Of a stretch of DNA of 64,000 bases, positions 18,602 through 28,368 are shown one piece after another. Under the pieces are notes generated by a model, which saw only the letters and a list, made by a program, of their open reading frames with translations, was not told the origin of the DNA and ran no database searches. Numbering within the stretch: position 1 is the first letter of the stretch; the number at the start of each line of letters is the position of its first letter. A program made the translations under genes and the position numbers. This DNA comes from Phyllobacterium chamaecytisi (GTDB lineage: Bacteria; Pseudomonadota; Alphaproteobacteria; Rhizobiales; Rhizobiaceae), in the NCBI RefSeq assembly GCF_020164455.1, contig NZ_JAIQWW010000004.1, forward strand, positions 62,001 to 126,000. Reading direction: 5' to 3'.

Positions 18602-19027
18602 ATGACCGCACCCTATGACGCAAACAACATATTCGCGAAGATCCTGCGTGGGGAAATTCCGTCGCACAAGCTCTACGAAGACGACGAAACCTATGCCTTC
18701 ATGGACGTCATGCCCCAAGGCAAAGGTCATTGCCTTGCGATAACCAAGGCGCCGTTCCGCAATATTCTGGATGTTGACCAAGCCAGTCTGTCAGCCGTCA
18801 TCACCACCACGCAGAAGCTCGCACGCGCGGTCAAAGCGGCCTTCGATGCCGATGGCGTCACTGTCATCCAGTTCAACGAACCGGCCGCCGGGCAGACGGT
18901 TTTCCACCTGCATTTCCATGTCATTCCGCGTTTTGACGGCGTCGCGCTGCGGCCGCATACCGGGGAGATGGAGGATCAGAACGTCCTCGCCGCAAACGCA
19001 GAGAAAATCAGGCAGGCTCTAGGCTAA
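18602..19027 (+). CDS. HIT-family nucleotide hydrolase
   Basis: A 141-residue histidine-triad protein of the Hint branch, which hydrolyses AMP-linked amides (purine nucleoside phosphoramidates). The N-terminal NIFAKILRGEIPSHKLYEDD block and the C-terminal VFHLHFHVIPRF triad (H-x-H-x-H) are intact. Converges on azlD, with the two stop regions overlapping by 9 bases. Confidence 0.93.
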   Translation: MTAPYDANNIFAKILRGEIPSHKLYEDDETYAFMDVMPQGKGHCLAITKAPFRNILDVDQASLSAVITTTQKLARAVKAAFDADGVTVIQFNEPAAGQTVFHLHFHVIPRFDGVALRPHTGEMEDQNVLAANAEKIRQALG

Positions 19028-19366
19028 CAACAATCCGCAGAGCAGAACCGCTTCGCCGGCGATCACGCTGATGATCACACGTCTGCCGAGAGCGAGATAT
19101 GCAACGAAGCCTGCTGCGGCTGCACCTGTCCGAAGAAACACCGAGGTCTCCGCTAGCGCCCCACTCGGGTAGAGGATCAATTGGGCGATGACCCCGGCGA
19201 CAAGCGCCGTGGCGACGGCTCGCACTGCGATCAAAGCTTCGGACTCTTCACTGACCCGGCCACCGATAAACACGCCGATGAAGCGCCAGACATCGGTGGG
19301 CAACCATCCTGCAAGCAGGATAAACAGATAGGGCCACCACCAATCAGTCAGGCTCTGCCAGGTCAT
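19019..19366 (-). CDS. azlD: AzlD-family branched-chain amino acid transport subunit
   Basis: Small partner of AzlC in branched-chain amino acid export. 115 residues with four hydrophobic segments (starting YLFILLAGWLPTDVWRFIGVFIG). The start overlaps the azlC stop by 4 bases (ATGA type), so the two are translation-coupled as is usual for azlCD. Confidence 0.88.
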   Translation of the reverse strand: MTWQSLTDWWWPYLFILLAGWLPTDVWRFIGVFIGGRVSEESEALIAVRAVATALVAGVIAQLILYPSGALAETSVFLRTGAAAAGFVAYLALGRRVIISVIAGEAVLLCGLLLA

Positions 19367-20118
19367 CCTGTGGCGCTCCTCTTGGCCAGATGCACGTAAG
19401 CCATGGTCACAATCCCTCCGACAACGCCGGTCAGTAACAGATCATAGGCAGGCGCGATCGAATGGATCACCGGAAAGAGCAGTAGGCCTGAAACCATGGC
19501 AACATGGACCGATCGATCGCGCGCCGAACCCCACAGCGACGTCAAAAAATACATTGGCGTCAAGAAGAACAACGCAGCGAAAACCATGGGCGGGAAATCG
19601 GTCGAGAGAACATAGACTACAGCCACCACGAGTGTGTTGGTCAACGTCAACGTAATACCCAGACCGGCAAAATAACTCGTTCGCATATCGCGTGGAACAT
19701 GCTTGAGCCGGTCCATGCCCATTACCCAGGCGGTGACGGCAATGAAATGCGACAGAAACAGCAAGGTAATCTTCCGCGTCTTGGGCCCGCGCATTTCCGG
19801 CACGAAGGCCGCCACCATTGGCATCAGGCGGATCGACGACAGGCCGACAGCAATTGCCGCGCCGAATAGTGAATAACCGCCCGCAATTGCACCGATCAAG
19901 ACGATATTGGCGGGAAGAGCCCAGATAATGGCGACCATGAACGTCGCCTGTAGCAGGGTAACGCCATTTTCACTGGCAAACCCGGCAAACCCCACATGCG
20001 CTGTCATCAGGATCAACGCAGGAATGCTTGTGATCAGAGATGCACCTGACAGAAACCACGAAAAACGGGTTCTCACGTTCTCATCCGCATGGTGGGAGGG
20101 CAATCCGGAATCAGCCAT
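19363..20118 (-). CDS. azlC: AzlC-family branched-chain amino acid permease
   Basis: Large subunit of an AzlCD exporter, with at least six membrane segments and the family block GASLITSIPALILMTAHVGFAGFA after the N-terminus. The reading frame stays open upstream through the clpA terminator as far as 20277, which is not credible. The ATG at 20118 (preceded by GAAAG) gives 251 residues; an ATG at 20151 is the alternative. No dedicated Lrp-type regulator is adjacent. Confidence 0.87.
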   Translation of the reverse strand: MADSGLPSHHADENVRTRFSWFLSGASLITSIPALILMTAHVGFAGFASENGVTLLQATFMVAIIWALPANIVLIGAIAGGYSLFGAAIAVGLSSIRLMPMVAAFVPEMRGPKTRKITLLFLSHFIAVTAWVMGMDRLKHVPRDMRTSYFAGLGITLTLTNTLVVAVVYVLSTDFPPMVFAALFFLTPMYFLTSLWGSARDRSVHVAMVSGLLLFPVIHSIAPAYDLLLTGVVGGIVTMAYVHLAKRSATG

Positions 20119-20154
20119 GCTTTCAGCGATAAACGGAAGAACGGATGCCATCAA

Positions 20155-20184
20155 GAAAAAGGCCACCCGAAGGTGGCCTTTTTG
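20155..20184 (-). terminator. Rho-independent terminator after clpA
   Basis: GGCCACC (20161-20167), loop CGAA, GGTGGCC (20172-20178), with A-run on one side and T-run on the other. It sits directly after the clpA stop and ahead of azlC, so it should end clpSA transcription. Confidence 0.9.
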
Positions 20185-20185
20185 A

Positions 20186-22654
20186 TTATTTCTTCCGAGG
20201 CACTTTTGGCACGGATGCCTTGGGTGGCAGCGAAGCGACGTTCCTGGTGGCCGACACATCGGCCCCGGCTTTTTCAAGCGGCTTCTTCGGTGCCGGCTTC
20301 TTCTTCGCCAATGGCTTCTTTTCGACCGGTATTTCCTTCTTCGGCTTCACCACGACTTCGTCGGCGATGTAGTCGAGAACCAGACCTTTCGAACCATCAG
20401 GCTTCTCGGCAACCGAAACGCGAACTGTTCCGCCCTTCTTCAGCCTGCCAAACAGCACCTCATCCGCCAGCGGCTTCTTGATGTGCTCCTGAATGACGCG
20501 GCCAAGCGGCCGCGCACCCATACGATCGTCGTAGCCCTTCTCGGCAAGCCAGGCGATGGCCTCCAGCTGAAGATCGAACGTCACGCCGCGGTCGGCAAGC
20601 TGTGCCTCGAGCTGAATGACGAACTTCTGCACCACCTGATGGATAACCGGAACCGGCAACGCACCGAACGGAATGATCGCATCGAGACGGTTGCGGAACT
20701 CCGGCGTGAACAGCCGGTTGATCGCTTCCATGTCATCGCCTTCACGACGCGACGAGCCGAAGCCGATTGCCGCTCTCGCCGCATCGGATGCGCCCGCATT
20801 GGTCGTCATGATCAGAATCACATTGCGGAAATCGATCTGCTTGCCGTTGTGATCAGTCAGCTTGCCATGATCCATGACCTGCAACAGGATATTGAACAGG
20901 TCCGGATGCGCCTTTTCGATTTCATCGAGCAGCAGCACGCAATGCGGGTGCTGATCGACGCCGTCGGTCAGAAGGCCGCCCTGATCGAAGCCGACATAAC
21001 CGGGAGGTGCACCGAGCAAGCGCGATACCGTGTGGCGCTCCATGTATTCCGACATGTCGAAACGCAGGAGTTCCACACCGAGCGAGGCTGCCAATTGCTT
21101 GGCGACTTCGGTCTTGCCGACGCCGGTCGGACCGGAGAACAGGTAGGACCCGATCGGCTTTTCCGGCTCGCGCAGGCCGGCACGTGCCAGCTTGATCGAG
21201 GACGACAGTGCTTCGATGGCAAGATCCTGACCGTAGACAACGCGCTTCAGTTCCGCCTCGAGATTGGAGAGCACGGCTTCGTCATCTTTCGAAACAGTCT
21301 TCGGCGGGATGCGAGCCATCGTGGCGATGGTTGCCTCGATTTCCTTGACGCCGATCGACTTCTTGCGTTTCGCCTCCGGCAACAGCATCTGGCTGGCACC
21401 GGTCTCGTCGATGACATCGATCGCCTTGTCCGGCAATTTGCGGTCATTGATGTAGCGCGCTGAAAGTTCGACCGCCGACTTGATCGCCTCCACAGTGTAC
21501 TTGACCTTGTGGAAGTCTTCGAAATATGGCCGCAGACCCTTCATGATCTCGATAGCATCGGGGATCGACGGTTCATTGACATCGATCTTCTGGAAACGCC
21601 GTACAAGCGCCCTGTCCTTCTCGAAGAACTGGCGAAACTCCTTGTAAGTCGTTGAACCGATGCAACGAATGGCACCCGTCGAAAGCGCTGGCTTCAAGAG
21701 ATTGGAAGCGTCCATCGCACCACCGGACGTGGCCCCGGCACCGATAATCGTGTGGATTTCGTCGATGAACAGGATCGCGCCAGGAAACTCTTCGAGCTCC
21801 TTGATGACCTGCTTCAGACGTTCTTCGAAATCACCGCGATAGCGCGTCCCTGCAAGCAATGTGCCCATATCCAGCGAGAATACGGTCGCATCGCTGAGGA
21901 CGCTTGGAACCTTGCCTTCGACAATGCGCTTGGCGAGACCTTCCGCGATGGCAGTCTTGCCAACGCCGGGATCGCCGACGTAAAGCGGATTGTTCTTCGA
22001 ACGGCGGCAAAGGATCTGGATCGTCCGGTTGATCTCCTGATCACGGCCGATAAGCGGATCGATCTTGCCGGCCTTGGCGCGATCATTCAGGTTGATGCAG
22101 TAGGCCGACAGGGCGTCCTGCTTCTTCTTGGTCGCGCCTTCTTCCGACTCAGCGGCATGGCTGTCTTCGTTGGGGCTCTCGGCTCCGAGCGGGGTGCGCG
22201 GCTCCGAGGCGCCAGGGCGCTTGGAAATTCCATGGGAAATGTAGTTGACCGCATCGTAGCGGGTCATCTGCTGTTCCTGCAGGAAGAAAGCCGCATGGCT
22301 TTCGCGTTCGGCAAAAATAGCGACAAGAACGTTGGCTCCGGTCACTTCTTCGCGGTTGGAGGATTGGACGTGGATGACCGCACGCTGGATAACGCGCTGG
22401 AAAGCCGCAGTCGGCTTGGAATCCTCATCGTAACCGGTGACAAGGTTATCCAGTTCGTTGTCGACGTAGTCGGTCACAGTTCGCGTCAGTTGAGCCAAGT
22501 CGACATTGCACGCACGCATGACACTGCTTGCATCCTGATCATCGATCAGCGCGAGAAGCAGATGCTCCAGCGTCGCATATTCGTGATGATGCTCGTTGGC
22601 AATTGTCAGCGCCTGATGCAGGGCGCGCTCCAGACTAGGTGAGAAAGATGGCAT
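20186..22654 (-). CDS. clpA: ATP-dependent Clp protease ATP-binding subunit ClpA
   Basis: AAA+ unfoldase that feeds substrates to ClpP and takes N-end-rule substrates from ClpS. Domain order: N-terminal double Clp_N repeat (1-150), first AAA module with [15 protein letters not shown], second with [15 protein letters not shown], then the D2 small domain. The ClpP-docking IGL-type loop region appears as AAIGFGS. At 822 residues it exceeds the E. coli protein (758): the last 55 residues are a lysine/proline/alanine-rich tail ([17 protein letters not shown]). clpS lies 6 bases upstream. Confidence 0.96.
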   Translation of the reverse strand: MPSFSPSLERALHQALTIANEHHHEYATLEHLLLALIDDQDASSVMRACNVDLAQLTRTVTDYVDNELDNLVTGYDEDSKPTAAFQRVIQRAVIHVQSSNREEVTGANVLVAIFAERESHAAFFLQEQQMTRYDAVNYISHGISKRPGASEPRTPLGAESPNEDSHAAESEEGATKKKQDALSAYCINLNDRAKAGKIDPLIGRDQEINRTIQILCRRSKNNPLYVGDPGVGKTAIAEGLAKRIVEGKVPSVLSDATVFSLDMGTLLAGTRYRGDFEERLKQVIKELEEFPGAILFIDEIHTIIGAGATSGGAMDASNLLKPALSTGAIRCIGSTTYKEFRQFFEKDRALVRRFQKIDVNEPSIPDAIEIMKGLRPYFEDFHKVKYTVEAIKSAVELSARYINDRKLPDKAIDVIDETGASQMLLPEAKRKKSIGVKEIEATIATMARIPPKTVSKDDEAVLSNLEAELKRVVYGQDLAIEALSSSIKLARAGLREPEKPIGSYLFSGPTGVGKTEVAKQLAASLGVELLRFDMSEYMERHTVSRLLGAPPGYVGFDQGGLLTDGVDQHPHCVLLLDEIEKAHPDLFNILLQVMDHGKLTDHNGKQIDFRNVILIMTTNAGASDAARAAIGFGSSRREGDDMEAINRLFTPEFRNRLDAIIPFGALPVPVIHQVVQKFVIQLEAQLADRGVTFDLQLEAIAWLAEKGYDDRMGARPLGRVIQEHIKKPLADEVLFGRLKKGGTVRVSVAEKPDGSKGLVLDYIADEVVVKPKKEIPVEKKPLAKKKPAPKKPLEKAGADVSATRNVASLPPKASVPKVPRKK

Positions 22655-22660
22655 GAAACC

Positions 22661-23032
22661 TCACTTTTTCTCCATCACGCATTGCAGCGGATGTTGGTTT
22701 TGCCGCGCATAGTCCATGACTTGGGTCATCTTGGACTCCGCGACCTCATAGGTAAAGACACCACATTCTCCGACCCCATGATTATGCACATGGAGCATGA
22801 TGCGTGTAGCATCTTCTCTGTTCTTCTGGAAAAACCGCTCCAGGACGTGAATGACGAATTCCATGGGCGTGTAATCGTCATTCAGAAGCAACACGCGATA
22901 AAGACTGGGCTTTTTCAGTTTGGGTTTGGTCCGGGTTATGACAGCCGTTCCCCTACCGGGGCCGTTGCCGCTTCCCTTGTCCTCATCCTGCATCATGGGT
23001 GAAAACCGCTTCATCTTTTCCGATACCCGCAT
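22661..23032 (-). CDS. clpS: ATP-dependent Clp protease adaptor ClpS
   Basis: Delivers N-end-rule substrates to ClpA. The 123 residues hold a disordered N-terminal part and the ClpS core: [24 protein letters not shown], the substrate-pocket [19 protein letters not shown], and the C-terminal [14 protein letters not shown]. The start may be the ATG at 23032 or one of two later ATGs (MKRF, MMQD). Rhizobia often hold two clpS genes; this is the one linked to clpA. Confidence 0.94.
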   Translation of the reverse strand: MRVSEKMKRFSPMMQDEDKGSGNGPGRGTAVITRTKPKLKKPSLYRVLLLNDDYTPMEFVIHVLERFFQKNREDATRIMLHVHNHGVGECGVFTYEVAESKMTQVMDYARQNQHPLQCVMEKK

Positions 23033-23149
23033 TCTTATAGTGTGTCGCTCTATGCATTCTATGTAGGTCGCTCCGGCTTGATTTTAAGCCCTCTCCTGAA
23101 GCTTGCAATATCAAGTTGCGGTTGCAAAGGCCGAATTGCCCCGCAGAAA

Positions 23150-23188
23150 TAAAAAAAGCCCGATTGCGCGTGGCAGCCGGGCTTTTTG
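23150..23188 (-). terminator. Terminator after the phasin gene
   Basis: AGCCCG (23157-23162) and CGGGCT (23178-23183) with A-run to the left and TTTTT to the right; on the minus strand the run of A reads as a T-run right after the stem. It lies 22 bases past the phasin stop. Confidence 0.85.
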
Positions 23189-23209
23189 TAGTGGCAAAGT
23201 AGATGATAT

Positions 23210-23542
23210 TTACTTCGTCACCTTCGCTACGGCTGCCTCATAGGGCTTGTAGGCTTCCTTGGCGAGATCGGCATAGAGCTCACCGAATTTCGTCGCCTGA
23301 GCAACAAAGGCTTCATATGCCTTTTTCGAAAAGACGCTGTGTGTTTCAAATATCTGTTCAGGCGACTTGATGGTAGCCAGCTTTTCGATGAGTGCACTGC
23401 TCTCTTCGAATGACTTTTTGGAATAGTCGGCCGCCTCGTTGGCGATCGTGTGCAACCCATGGGTGAGAGCCGAAACGCTCTTCATCGCGGTATTGGCAAA
23501 TTCCTTGCCCGATTCATTCAGAGTTTCGAACGGAGTGGCCAT
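23210..23542 (-). CDS. Phasin-family protein
   Basis: A 110-residue, almost wholly helical amphipathic protein: FETLNESGKEFANTAMKSVSALTHGLHTIANEAADYSKKSFEE is typical of phasin_2 proteins that coat polyhydroxyalkanoate granules. ALIEKLATIKSPEQIFETHSVFSKKAYEAFVAQATKFGELYADLAKEAYKP completes the pattern. No polyhydroxyalkanoate synthase is in the window, so the link to granules rests on family membership. It is a stand-alone transcription unit with its own terminator. Confidence 0.85.
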   Translation of the reverse strand: MATPFETLNESGKEFANTAMKSVSALTHGLHTIANEAADYSKKSFEESSALIEKLATIKSPEQIFETHSVFSKKAYEAFVAQATKFGELYADLAKEAYKPYEAAVAKVTK

Positions 23543-23677
23543 TTGTAGATCCTTTCAAAGTTGAAATTTCCTACCCACCCAGAGGTAGGGTGCAGTGCAC
23601 AAAAAGTCAAATTTATACCGCGGTGCAATATTAATCTAAAATTTAACCCAAATATTGCGGAAAAGGTGAACGGCCCG

Positions 23678-23700
23678 GTTACCATAAACAGTTTGGTAAC
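23678..23700. promoter_or_regulatory. Palindrome between phasin and D,D-carboxypeptidase genes
   Basis: GTTACC (23678-23683) and GGTAAC (23695-23700) are perfect inverted arms, with AAAC and GTTT as a second nested pair inside. It lies in the divergent promoter region (23543-23779) and could bind a regulator of either gene. Confidence 0.4.
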
Positions 23701-23779
23701 GCTGGTGCGACTAAAGTCCACAAATTCGTTCTGATGTATCAGGGTCATCAGGAAAGTTTCTACGCGCATATTCGAGCAG

Positions 23780-25162
23780 GTGTTGATTGTGCATCATAAG
23801 GCCCACCAAGGTTCCAACTACGTACAAAAATTGGGTTATGCATTTCTGGCTCTGCTGTTAGGCGCCGGGATAAACATCGCTGAATCGCCTTTGGCAGCCG
23901 CAGCTTCGAAAGAAGCGGCTATCGTCGTCGATGCCAATACGGGCAAGACGCTGTATTCATCCAACGCGGATGCCCAGCGCTACCCGGCATCCCTGACGAA
24001 GATGATGACGATCTATATGCTGTTCGACGCGATGGCATCCGGCAAGGTTTCCAAATCGACGCCAATCCCCGTCTCCGCCTATGCGGCAGCGCAGCCGCCA
24101 ACAAAAGTTGGCTTCCAGCCCGGACAGACGATCAGCGCGGAAGCTGCGATTCTCTCGCTCATCACCAAATCGGCAAACGACTCGGCCACAGCCATCGCAG
24201 AGTTCCTCGGCGGCTCTGAACCGCGCTTTGCAGTGATGATGACCAACAAGGCCCGCCAACTCGGCATGCGCAATACGCAGTTCCGCAATGCAAACGGTCT
24301 GCCTGACCCCAACCAGCATTCGTCCGCACGCGATCTCGCATTGCTGGGCGTCGCTCTTCGTGAGCATTTCCCACAATATTACAGCTACTTCTCCACCCGA
24401 AGCTTCAGCTATCGTGGCCGCCGTATCGTTGGCCACAACCGCCTTCTCGGCAAGATCCAGGGTGTTGATGGTATAAAGACCGGCTATACCCGCGCTTCCG
24501 GTTTCAACCTGGTTTCGTCTGTCAGCACTGACGGGAAGAAGCTCGTCGCCGTCGTCATGGGCGGGTCCAGCACACCGGCACGCGATGCCCAAATGGCGGG
24601 TCTCATTGCCAAATATCTCCCCGCGGCATCGCGCCGTGATGGCGGCAATCTGATTGCTTCGCGCAAGAACAGCAAGGTCGAGGTCGCGGCTGTTGAACTC
24701 CCCGCGAGCGACGAGGCGCCAATCCCCGTTCAACGTGAGCAGGCAATGGTCGAACAGCCCGCAGAGGTCGTGACGGCCTACGCAGAACCGGCACCAACTC
24801 CATCGCCAGCCGAACGTATTTTGCATGTCCCTGCCCCATCGCCGAAGGTTGAAATCGGCGAAGGCGATGTGGACGAGGTCGATCCGGTAACAACCGCATC
24901 GGCGCCTTCGGGCGGCTGGATGGTACAGATCGCTTCGGTCGGCAGCCCTGAAGAAGCCAAGGCAATGCTGTCCAAGGCAGCCGCACAGGTTGGCGGTCCG
25001 ATCGCAGCACTCTCGCCCTATACGGAAAAGTTCCAGAAGGGCTCGACAACCTATCACCGGGCTCGCTTTGCCGGCATCCCCTCCGCCAAGGAAGCCAACA
25101 CTGCTTGTGCCGCACTGAAACGCCAGAAATTCAACTGCTTTGCCATTGCTCCGCAATCGTAA
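23780..25162 (+). CDS. D-alanyl-D-alanine carboxypeptidase with C-terminal SPOR domain
   Basis: Periplasmic penicillin-binding protein of the S11 family that trims the terminal D-Ala of peptidoglycan. A signal-anchor-like segment (residues 18-34) ends in SPLAAAAS. Active site: PASLTK with Ser71 and Lys74, SAN at 131-133, and KTG in GIKTGYTRASG near 235. A proline/glutamate-rich linker follows. The last 80 residues (GGWMVQIASVGSPEEAKAML onward) are a SPOR domain, which binds denuded glycan strands at the septum, so the enzyme probably acts at division sites. 460 residues; the start is GTG at 23780 or 23789. Confidence 0.93.
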   Translation: MLIVHHKAHQGSNYVQKLGYAFLALLLGAGINIAESPLAAAASKEAAIVVDANTGKTLYSSNADAQRYPASLTKMMTIYMLFDAMASGKVSKSTPIPVSAYAAAQPPTKVGFQPGQTISAEAAILSLITKSANDSATAIAEFLGGSEPRFAVMMTNKARQLGMRNTQFRNANGLPDPNQHSSARDLALLGVALREHFPQYYSYFSTRSFSYRGRRIVGHNRLLGKIQGVDGIKTGYTRASGFNLVSSVSTDGKKLVAVVMGGSSTPARDAQMAGLIAKYLPAASRRDGGNLIASRKNSKVEVAAVELPASDEAPIPVQREQAMVEQPAEVVTAYAEPAPTPSPAERILHVPAPSPKVEIGEGDVDEVDPVTTASAPSGGWMVQIASVGSPEEAKAMLSKAAAQVGGPIAALSPYTEKFQKGSTTYHRARFAGIPSAKEANTACAALKRQKFNCFAIAPQS

Positions 25163-25212
25163 GGCACGCGATCCGAAAGACCCCGATTTGTATAGCGTAA
25201 AGGGTTTTGCGA

Positions 25213-25482
25213 ATGTCCAGTACCAAAGAAATACATAGCCCGGCTGATCTGACAGCCAGAGAAACCAAGCCATTTTTCGGCGGCATGCAGGCCCTGCAAC
25301 AGGCTGCAATGAAGATTGCTGACCTGCGCAGGGGTAACTCTGCCTTCAAGACCATGGATCTGGTGAATGTGCTGCTTTGTCAGGCTGCGCGCACACGCCG
25401 CGCCGCCATGCCGCCTGTGCGACTGCGTTTGCACGCTGACAGCCGCAACGGTGTGTCGGCAGTAAGACTTCGGGTTTCCTAG
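25213..25482 (+). CDS. Small hypothetical protein
   Basis: An 89-residue frame starting at ATG 25213 with AAAGGG seven bases upstream. No known family recognised. The protein is basic, with a short hydrophobic helix-like piece (VNVLLCQAARTRRAA) and no signal peptide. It lies between the SPOR carboxypeptidase and the convergent DUF1489 gene, overlapping the latter's stop by 4 bases. Codon use looks similar to the neighbours, which favours a real gene, but the evidence is thin. Confidence 0.4.
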   Translation: MSSTKEIHSPADLTARETKPFFGGMQALQQAAMKIADLRRGNSAFKTMDLVNVLLCQAARTRRAAMPPVRLRLHADSRNGVSAVRLRVS

Positions 25483-25916
25483 AGCAAGCCTAGAGCCGCA
25501 AGCTCGTTGCGAAGTTCTGGCGGCAGTTTCGCCCGCCCGATCTTGCCGTGCCCCTCATCGAAGGGCGCGTCTTCGCTGGTCAAATAACGCCAGCCCTGAA
25601 ACGCCCGGCGCGGCTGCCATTCCGTTGGAATGATGCGCGGGTCGAGCACGAGGTGGCAGCGTGAGATACCTTCATCGTCGGTAAAGGTCCGGATATCCGT
25701 CAGTCGCTGGCGGCATTGGACATTGCCTTTGATCACCCAATAAAGGGACCCGCCGTCGAGCAGTTCCTCGACGCGCTTTGGCACCATGCGGGTTGTGTGG
25801 AATTGTTCAGCCGGCAACCCTGCCCGCCTGCGTTCATCGAGCTTGAAATCGATCCACGCCGCGAGTTCTTCGATTGCACTGCACCCGACACAGAGTTTAA
25901 CGAGATTGAGGGCCAT
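25479..25916 (-). CDS. DUF1489-family protein
   Basis: A 145-residue conserved alphaproteobacterial protein of unknown function. Recognised from LNLVKLCVGCSAIEELAAWI at the N-terminus, HTTRMVPKRVEELLDGGSLYWVIKG, VQCRQRLTDIR and the HLVLDPRIIPTEWQPRRAFQGWRYL block. The pattern of a WVIKG strand followed by conserved R/D/Q resembles a small single-domain cytosolic protein; no catalytic motif is evident. Confidence 0.85.
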   Translation of the reverse strand: MALNLVKLCVGCSAIEELAAWIDFKLDERRRAGLPAEQFHTTRMVPKRVEELLDGGSLYWVIKGNVQCRQRLTDIRTFTDDEGISRCHLVLDPRIIPTEWQPRRAFQGWRYLTSEDAPFDEGHGKIGRAKLPPELRNELAALGLL

Positions 25917-25989
25917 GCTGTAGCATCTACGCTTTCAGGTTGTGGCGTCAACCATAATGGCAGCTTCTCCACAACCCCAAGGCCTTTCC

Positions 25990-27390
25990 TCAACACTCGA
26001 CGACGTTAACGGCCAACCCGCCAAGGCTGGTTTCCTTGTAGCGTTCGTTCATATCGACGCCGGTCTGCCGCATCGTTTCAATACAGGCATCCAGCGGCAC
26101 GAAATGCGTGCCATCGCCCTTCACCGCCAGCGAAGCTGCTGTAACCGCCTTCACCGCACCAAGCGCATTGCGCTCGATGCAGGGCACCTGCACCAGACCG
26201 GCAACCGGGTCGCAGGTCATGCCAAGATGATGCTCCAGCGCGATTTCGGCGGCATTTTCGATCTGCTCCGGCGAACCGCCAAGCACTGCGGCAAGCCCGG
26301 CTGCAGCCATGGCGGATGCGGAACCCACTTCGCCCTGGCATCCGACTTCTGCGCCGGAAATCGACGCATTGGTCTTGATCACCCCGCCGATGGCCGCCGA
26401 GGTCAGCAGAAAGTCGCGAATACCGTTTTCGTCGGCATCGTCATGAAAATGCAGATAGTAGCGCAGCACCGCAGGAACGACGCCGGCAGCACCATTGGTT
26501 GGCGCCGTCACAACCCGCCCGCCAGCTGCGTTCTCCTCATTGACTGCCATCGCATAGACAGAGAGCCAGTCATTGGCCAGCAGCGGATTGATGCGGTTTT
26601 GCCGCCACTCTTCCTGCAAGCGATCATGCAGATAGCGTGCCCGCCGCTTGACCTTGAGGCCGCCCGGCATGATGCCCTCCTGCTCCAGGCCGCGATCGAT
26701 ACATGAGCGCATCGCAGCCCAGATCCGGTCGAGACCCGCGTTCAGCTCATCGCGGCTCATGAAGACTTCTTCGTTGCTGCGTTTCATTTCAGCAATGGAA
26801 AGACCGCTTTCCTTCGCCATGCTCATCATCTGAGCGGCATTCTTGAACGGGAAAGGCACCGGATGTTCCGGCTTCGGCGCGGTGCGGGTTTTCGCAGCCT
26901 CCAGCTCTTCCTCGGTCACGACGAAACCGCCGCCGACCGAATAGAAAATACGGCGTAACAACAGACGGTCGTCGACATCATAGGCTTCGAACGCCATGCC
27001 ATTGGCGTGACCAGGAAGCGGTGTACGCCGATCCATGATGAGATCGGTTGCCGGATCGAAGCGATAGGGGGGATGGCCTTCGGGCGAAATGCGCTTCGTC
27101 TGCTTCACGGTCTCGAGCAGCGCGTCCATCTCGTTTGGATCGACGGTGGCCGGCAACAGGCCGCACAACCCGAGAATGACAGCCCGATCGGTTGCATGGC
27201 CGATGCCGGTAAAAGCCAGCGAACCATGCAGATGCACGCGCAAACGATCGACCTTGACGCCGGTCGGCCGTGGCCATTGCCCGCTCTTGAGTTCCTCAAG
27301 AAACAGGCTGCCAGCAGTCATCGGGCCCATCGTATGGGAGCTCGAAGGACCAATGCCGATTTTATACAGATCGAAAACCGACAGAAACAT
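25990..27390 (-). CDS. sdaA: L-serine ammonia-lyase (serine dehydratase), single chain
   Basis: Deaminates L-serine to pyruvate with a [4Fe-4S] cluster. 466 residues: N-terminal beta domain ([12 protein letters not shown] at about 14-25), then the alpha domain. Cluster cysteines are visible in [19 protein letters not shown] and in [13 protein letters not shown] near the C-terminus. It may drain the serine made from glycine when betaines are degraded by the genes at 39.5-54.4 kb, but it is not adjacent to them. Confidence 0.95.
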   Translation of the reverse strand: MFLSVFDLYKIGIGPSSSHTMGPMTAGSLFLEELKSGQWPRPTGVKVDRLRVHLHGSLAFTGIGHATDRAVILGLCGLLPATVDPNEMDALLETVKQTKRISPEGHPPYRFDPATDLIMDRRTPLPGHANGMAFEAYDVDDRLLLRRIFYSVGGGFVVTEEELEAAKTRTAPKPEHPVPFPFKNAAQMMSMAKESGLSIAEMKRSNEEVFMSRDELNAGLDRIWAAMRSCIDRGLEQEGIMPGGLKVKRRARYLHDRLQEEWRQNRINPLLANDWLSVYAMAVNEENAAGGRVVTAPTNGAAGVVPAVLRYYLHFHDDADENGIRDFLLTSAAIGGVIKTNASISGAEVGCQGEVGSASAMAAAGLAAVLGGSPEQIENAAEIALEHHLGMTCDPVAGLVQVPCIERNALGAVKAVTAASLAVKGDGTHFVPLDACIETMRQTGVDMNERYKETSLGGLAVNVVEC

Positions 27391-27648
27391 TTAGCGCCTT
27401 TGAGTTTAGAGTCCGTCCGGAAAGTCGAGTTTGCGAACAGGCTCTTGGTGAAATCACTTGCGTCGCATAATGGCCTGCTGGCGACATTTGCCGCAGCCCG
27501 CAACCGACTTCACCTTGCGTTTATACGACATAAGTCAGCCGGCGCAAAAGTCAAAGAAAAAGCCTGTAGTCCCTTTCTTCGCGAGATTTGCGAACCCATC
27601 AAATTCACGTACATTCGAATCGTCAGTTGTTGCTCAAAGAGAGATCCA

Positions 27649-28368
27649 ATGGAAGCTGCCCCGAACACATCCTATTGGCTCGACATATTTGCCCTGGTCT
27701 ATTTCTTCATCGTCTGGGCGCTCTATTCCCATACCACCGCGAATGGGTTTTTAGGCAAAAAATCCCTGACCTACGAGATGAACCAGGCGCGGCGGCAATG
27801 GATGGCGACCATGGCGACACGCGAATTGCGCATGATTGACACGAGCATCATGATCGGTTTGCAGCAGGGCACCGGCTTTTTTGCGTCAACTTCCATTCTG
27901 GCGATCGGCGGATGTTTCGGCCTTTTAAATTCGTCCGGCCGCGTTCTGACGCTGTTTCACGACCTGCCGTTCCTGGGCAATACCACCCAGCAATTGTTTG
28001 AAACAAAAATCCTCGGGCTTCTCGTTCTCTTCGCCTATGCATTCTTCAAATTCGCCTGGTCATATCGTCTTTTCAACTATTGTTCGATCCTGATCGGCAG
28101 CGTTCCGATGGCGCGCGACAAGGGCCCCGACGATCCGGTTGTGCTTGCGGGAATCAATCGCGCCGCCGGGATCAACATTCAGGCCGGCCAGCATTTTAAC
28201 AGCGGCTTGCGCGGCATCTTCTTTTCCATCGGATATCTCGGATGGTTTCTGCATCCCGTGCTGTTCATGATCACGACGACGCTGGTCGCCATCGTGCTGC
28301 TCAGACGCCAGTTCTTTTCCAGGGCGCGAGACGTGCTGATGCAAAACAGCGTCAGCGCCGACCTATAG
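27649..28368 (+). CDS. DUF599-family membrane protein
   Basis: 239 residues from the ATG at 27649 (preceded by AGAGAG). Four hydrophobic segments: near 10-28, 72-92 (IMIGLQQGTGFFASTSILAIGG), 122-142 and 195-228. The MNQARRQWMATMATRELRMIDTSIM block between the first two is a DUF599 hallmark, as is ARDKGPDDPVVLAGINRAAGIN. Function unknown; no linked partner gene. Its stop overlaps the convergent MFS gene by 6 bases. Confidence 0.87.
   Translation: MEAAPNTSYWLDIFALVYFFIVWALYSHTTANGFLGKKSLTYEMNQARRQWMATMATRELRMIDTSIMIGLQQGTGFFASTSILAIGGCFGLLNSSGRVLTLFHDLPFLGNTTQQLFETKILGLLVLFAYAFFKFAWSYRLFNYCSILIGSVPMARDKGPDDPVVLAGINRAAGINIQAGQHFNSGLRGIFFSIGYLGWFLHPVLFMITTTLVAIVLLRRQFFSRARDVLMQNSVSADL

Noticed and set aside
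23625-23650. CtrA box (TTAA-N7-TTAA) ahead of the SPOR carboxypeptidase
   Set aside because: The two TTAA units are eight bases apart, one too many for the consensus, and only one such site is present.
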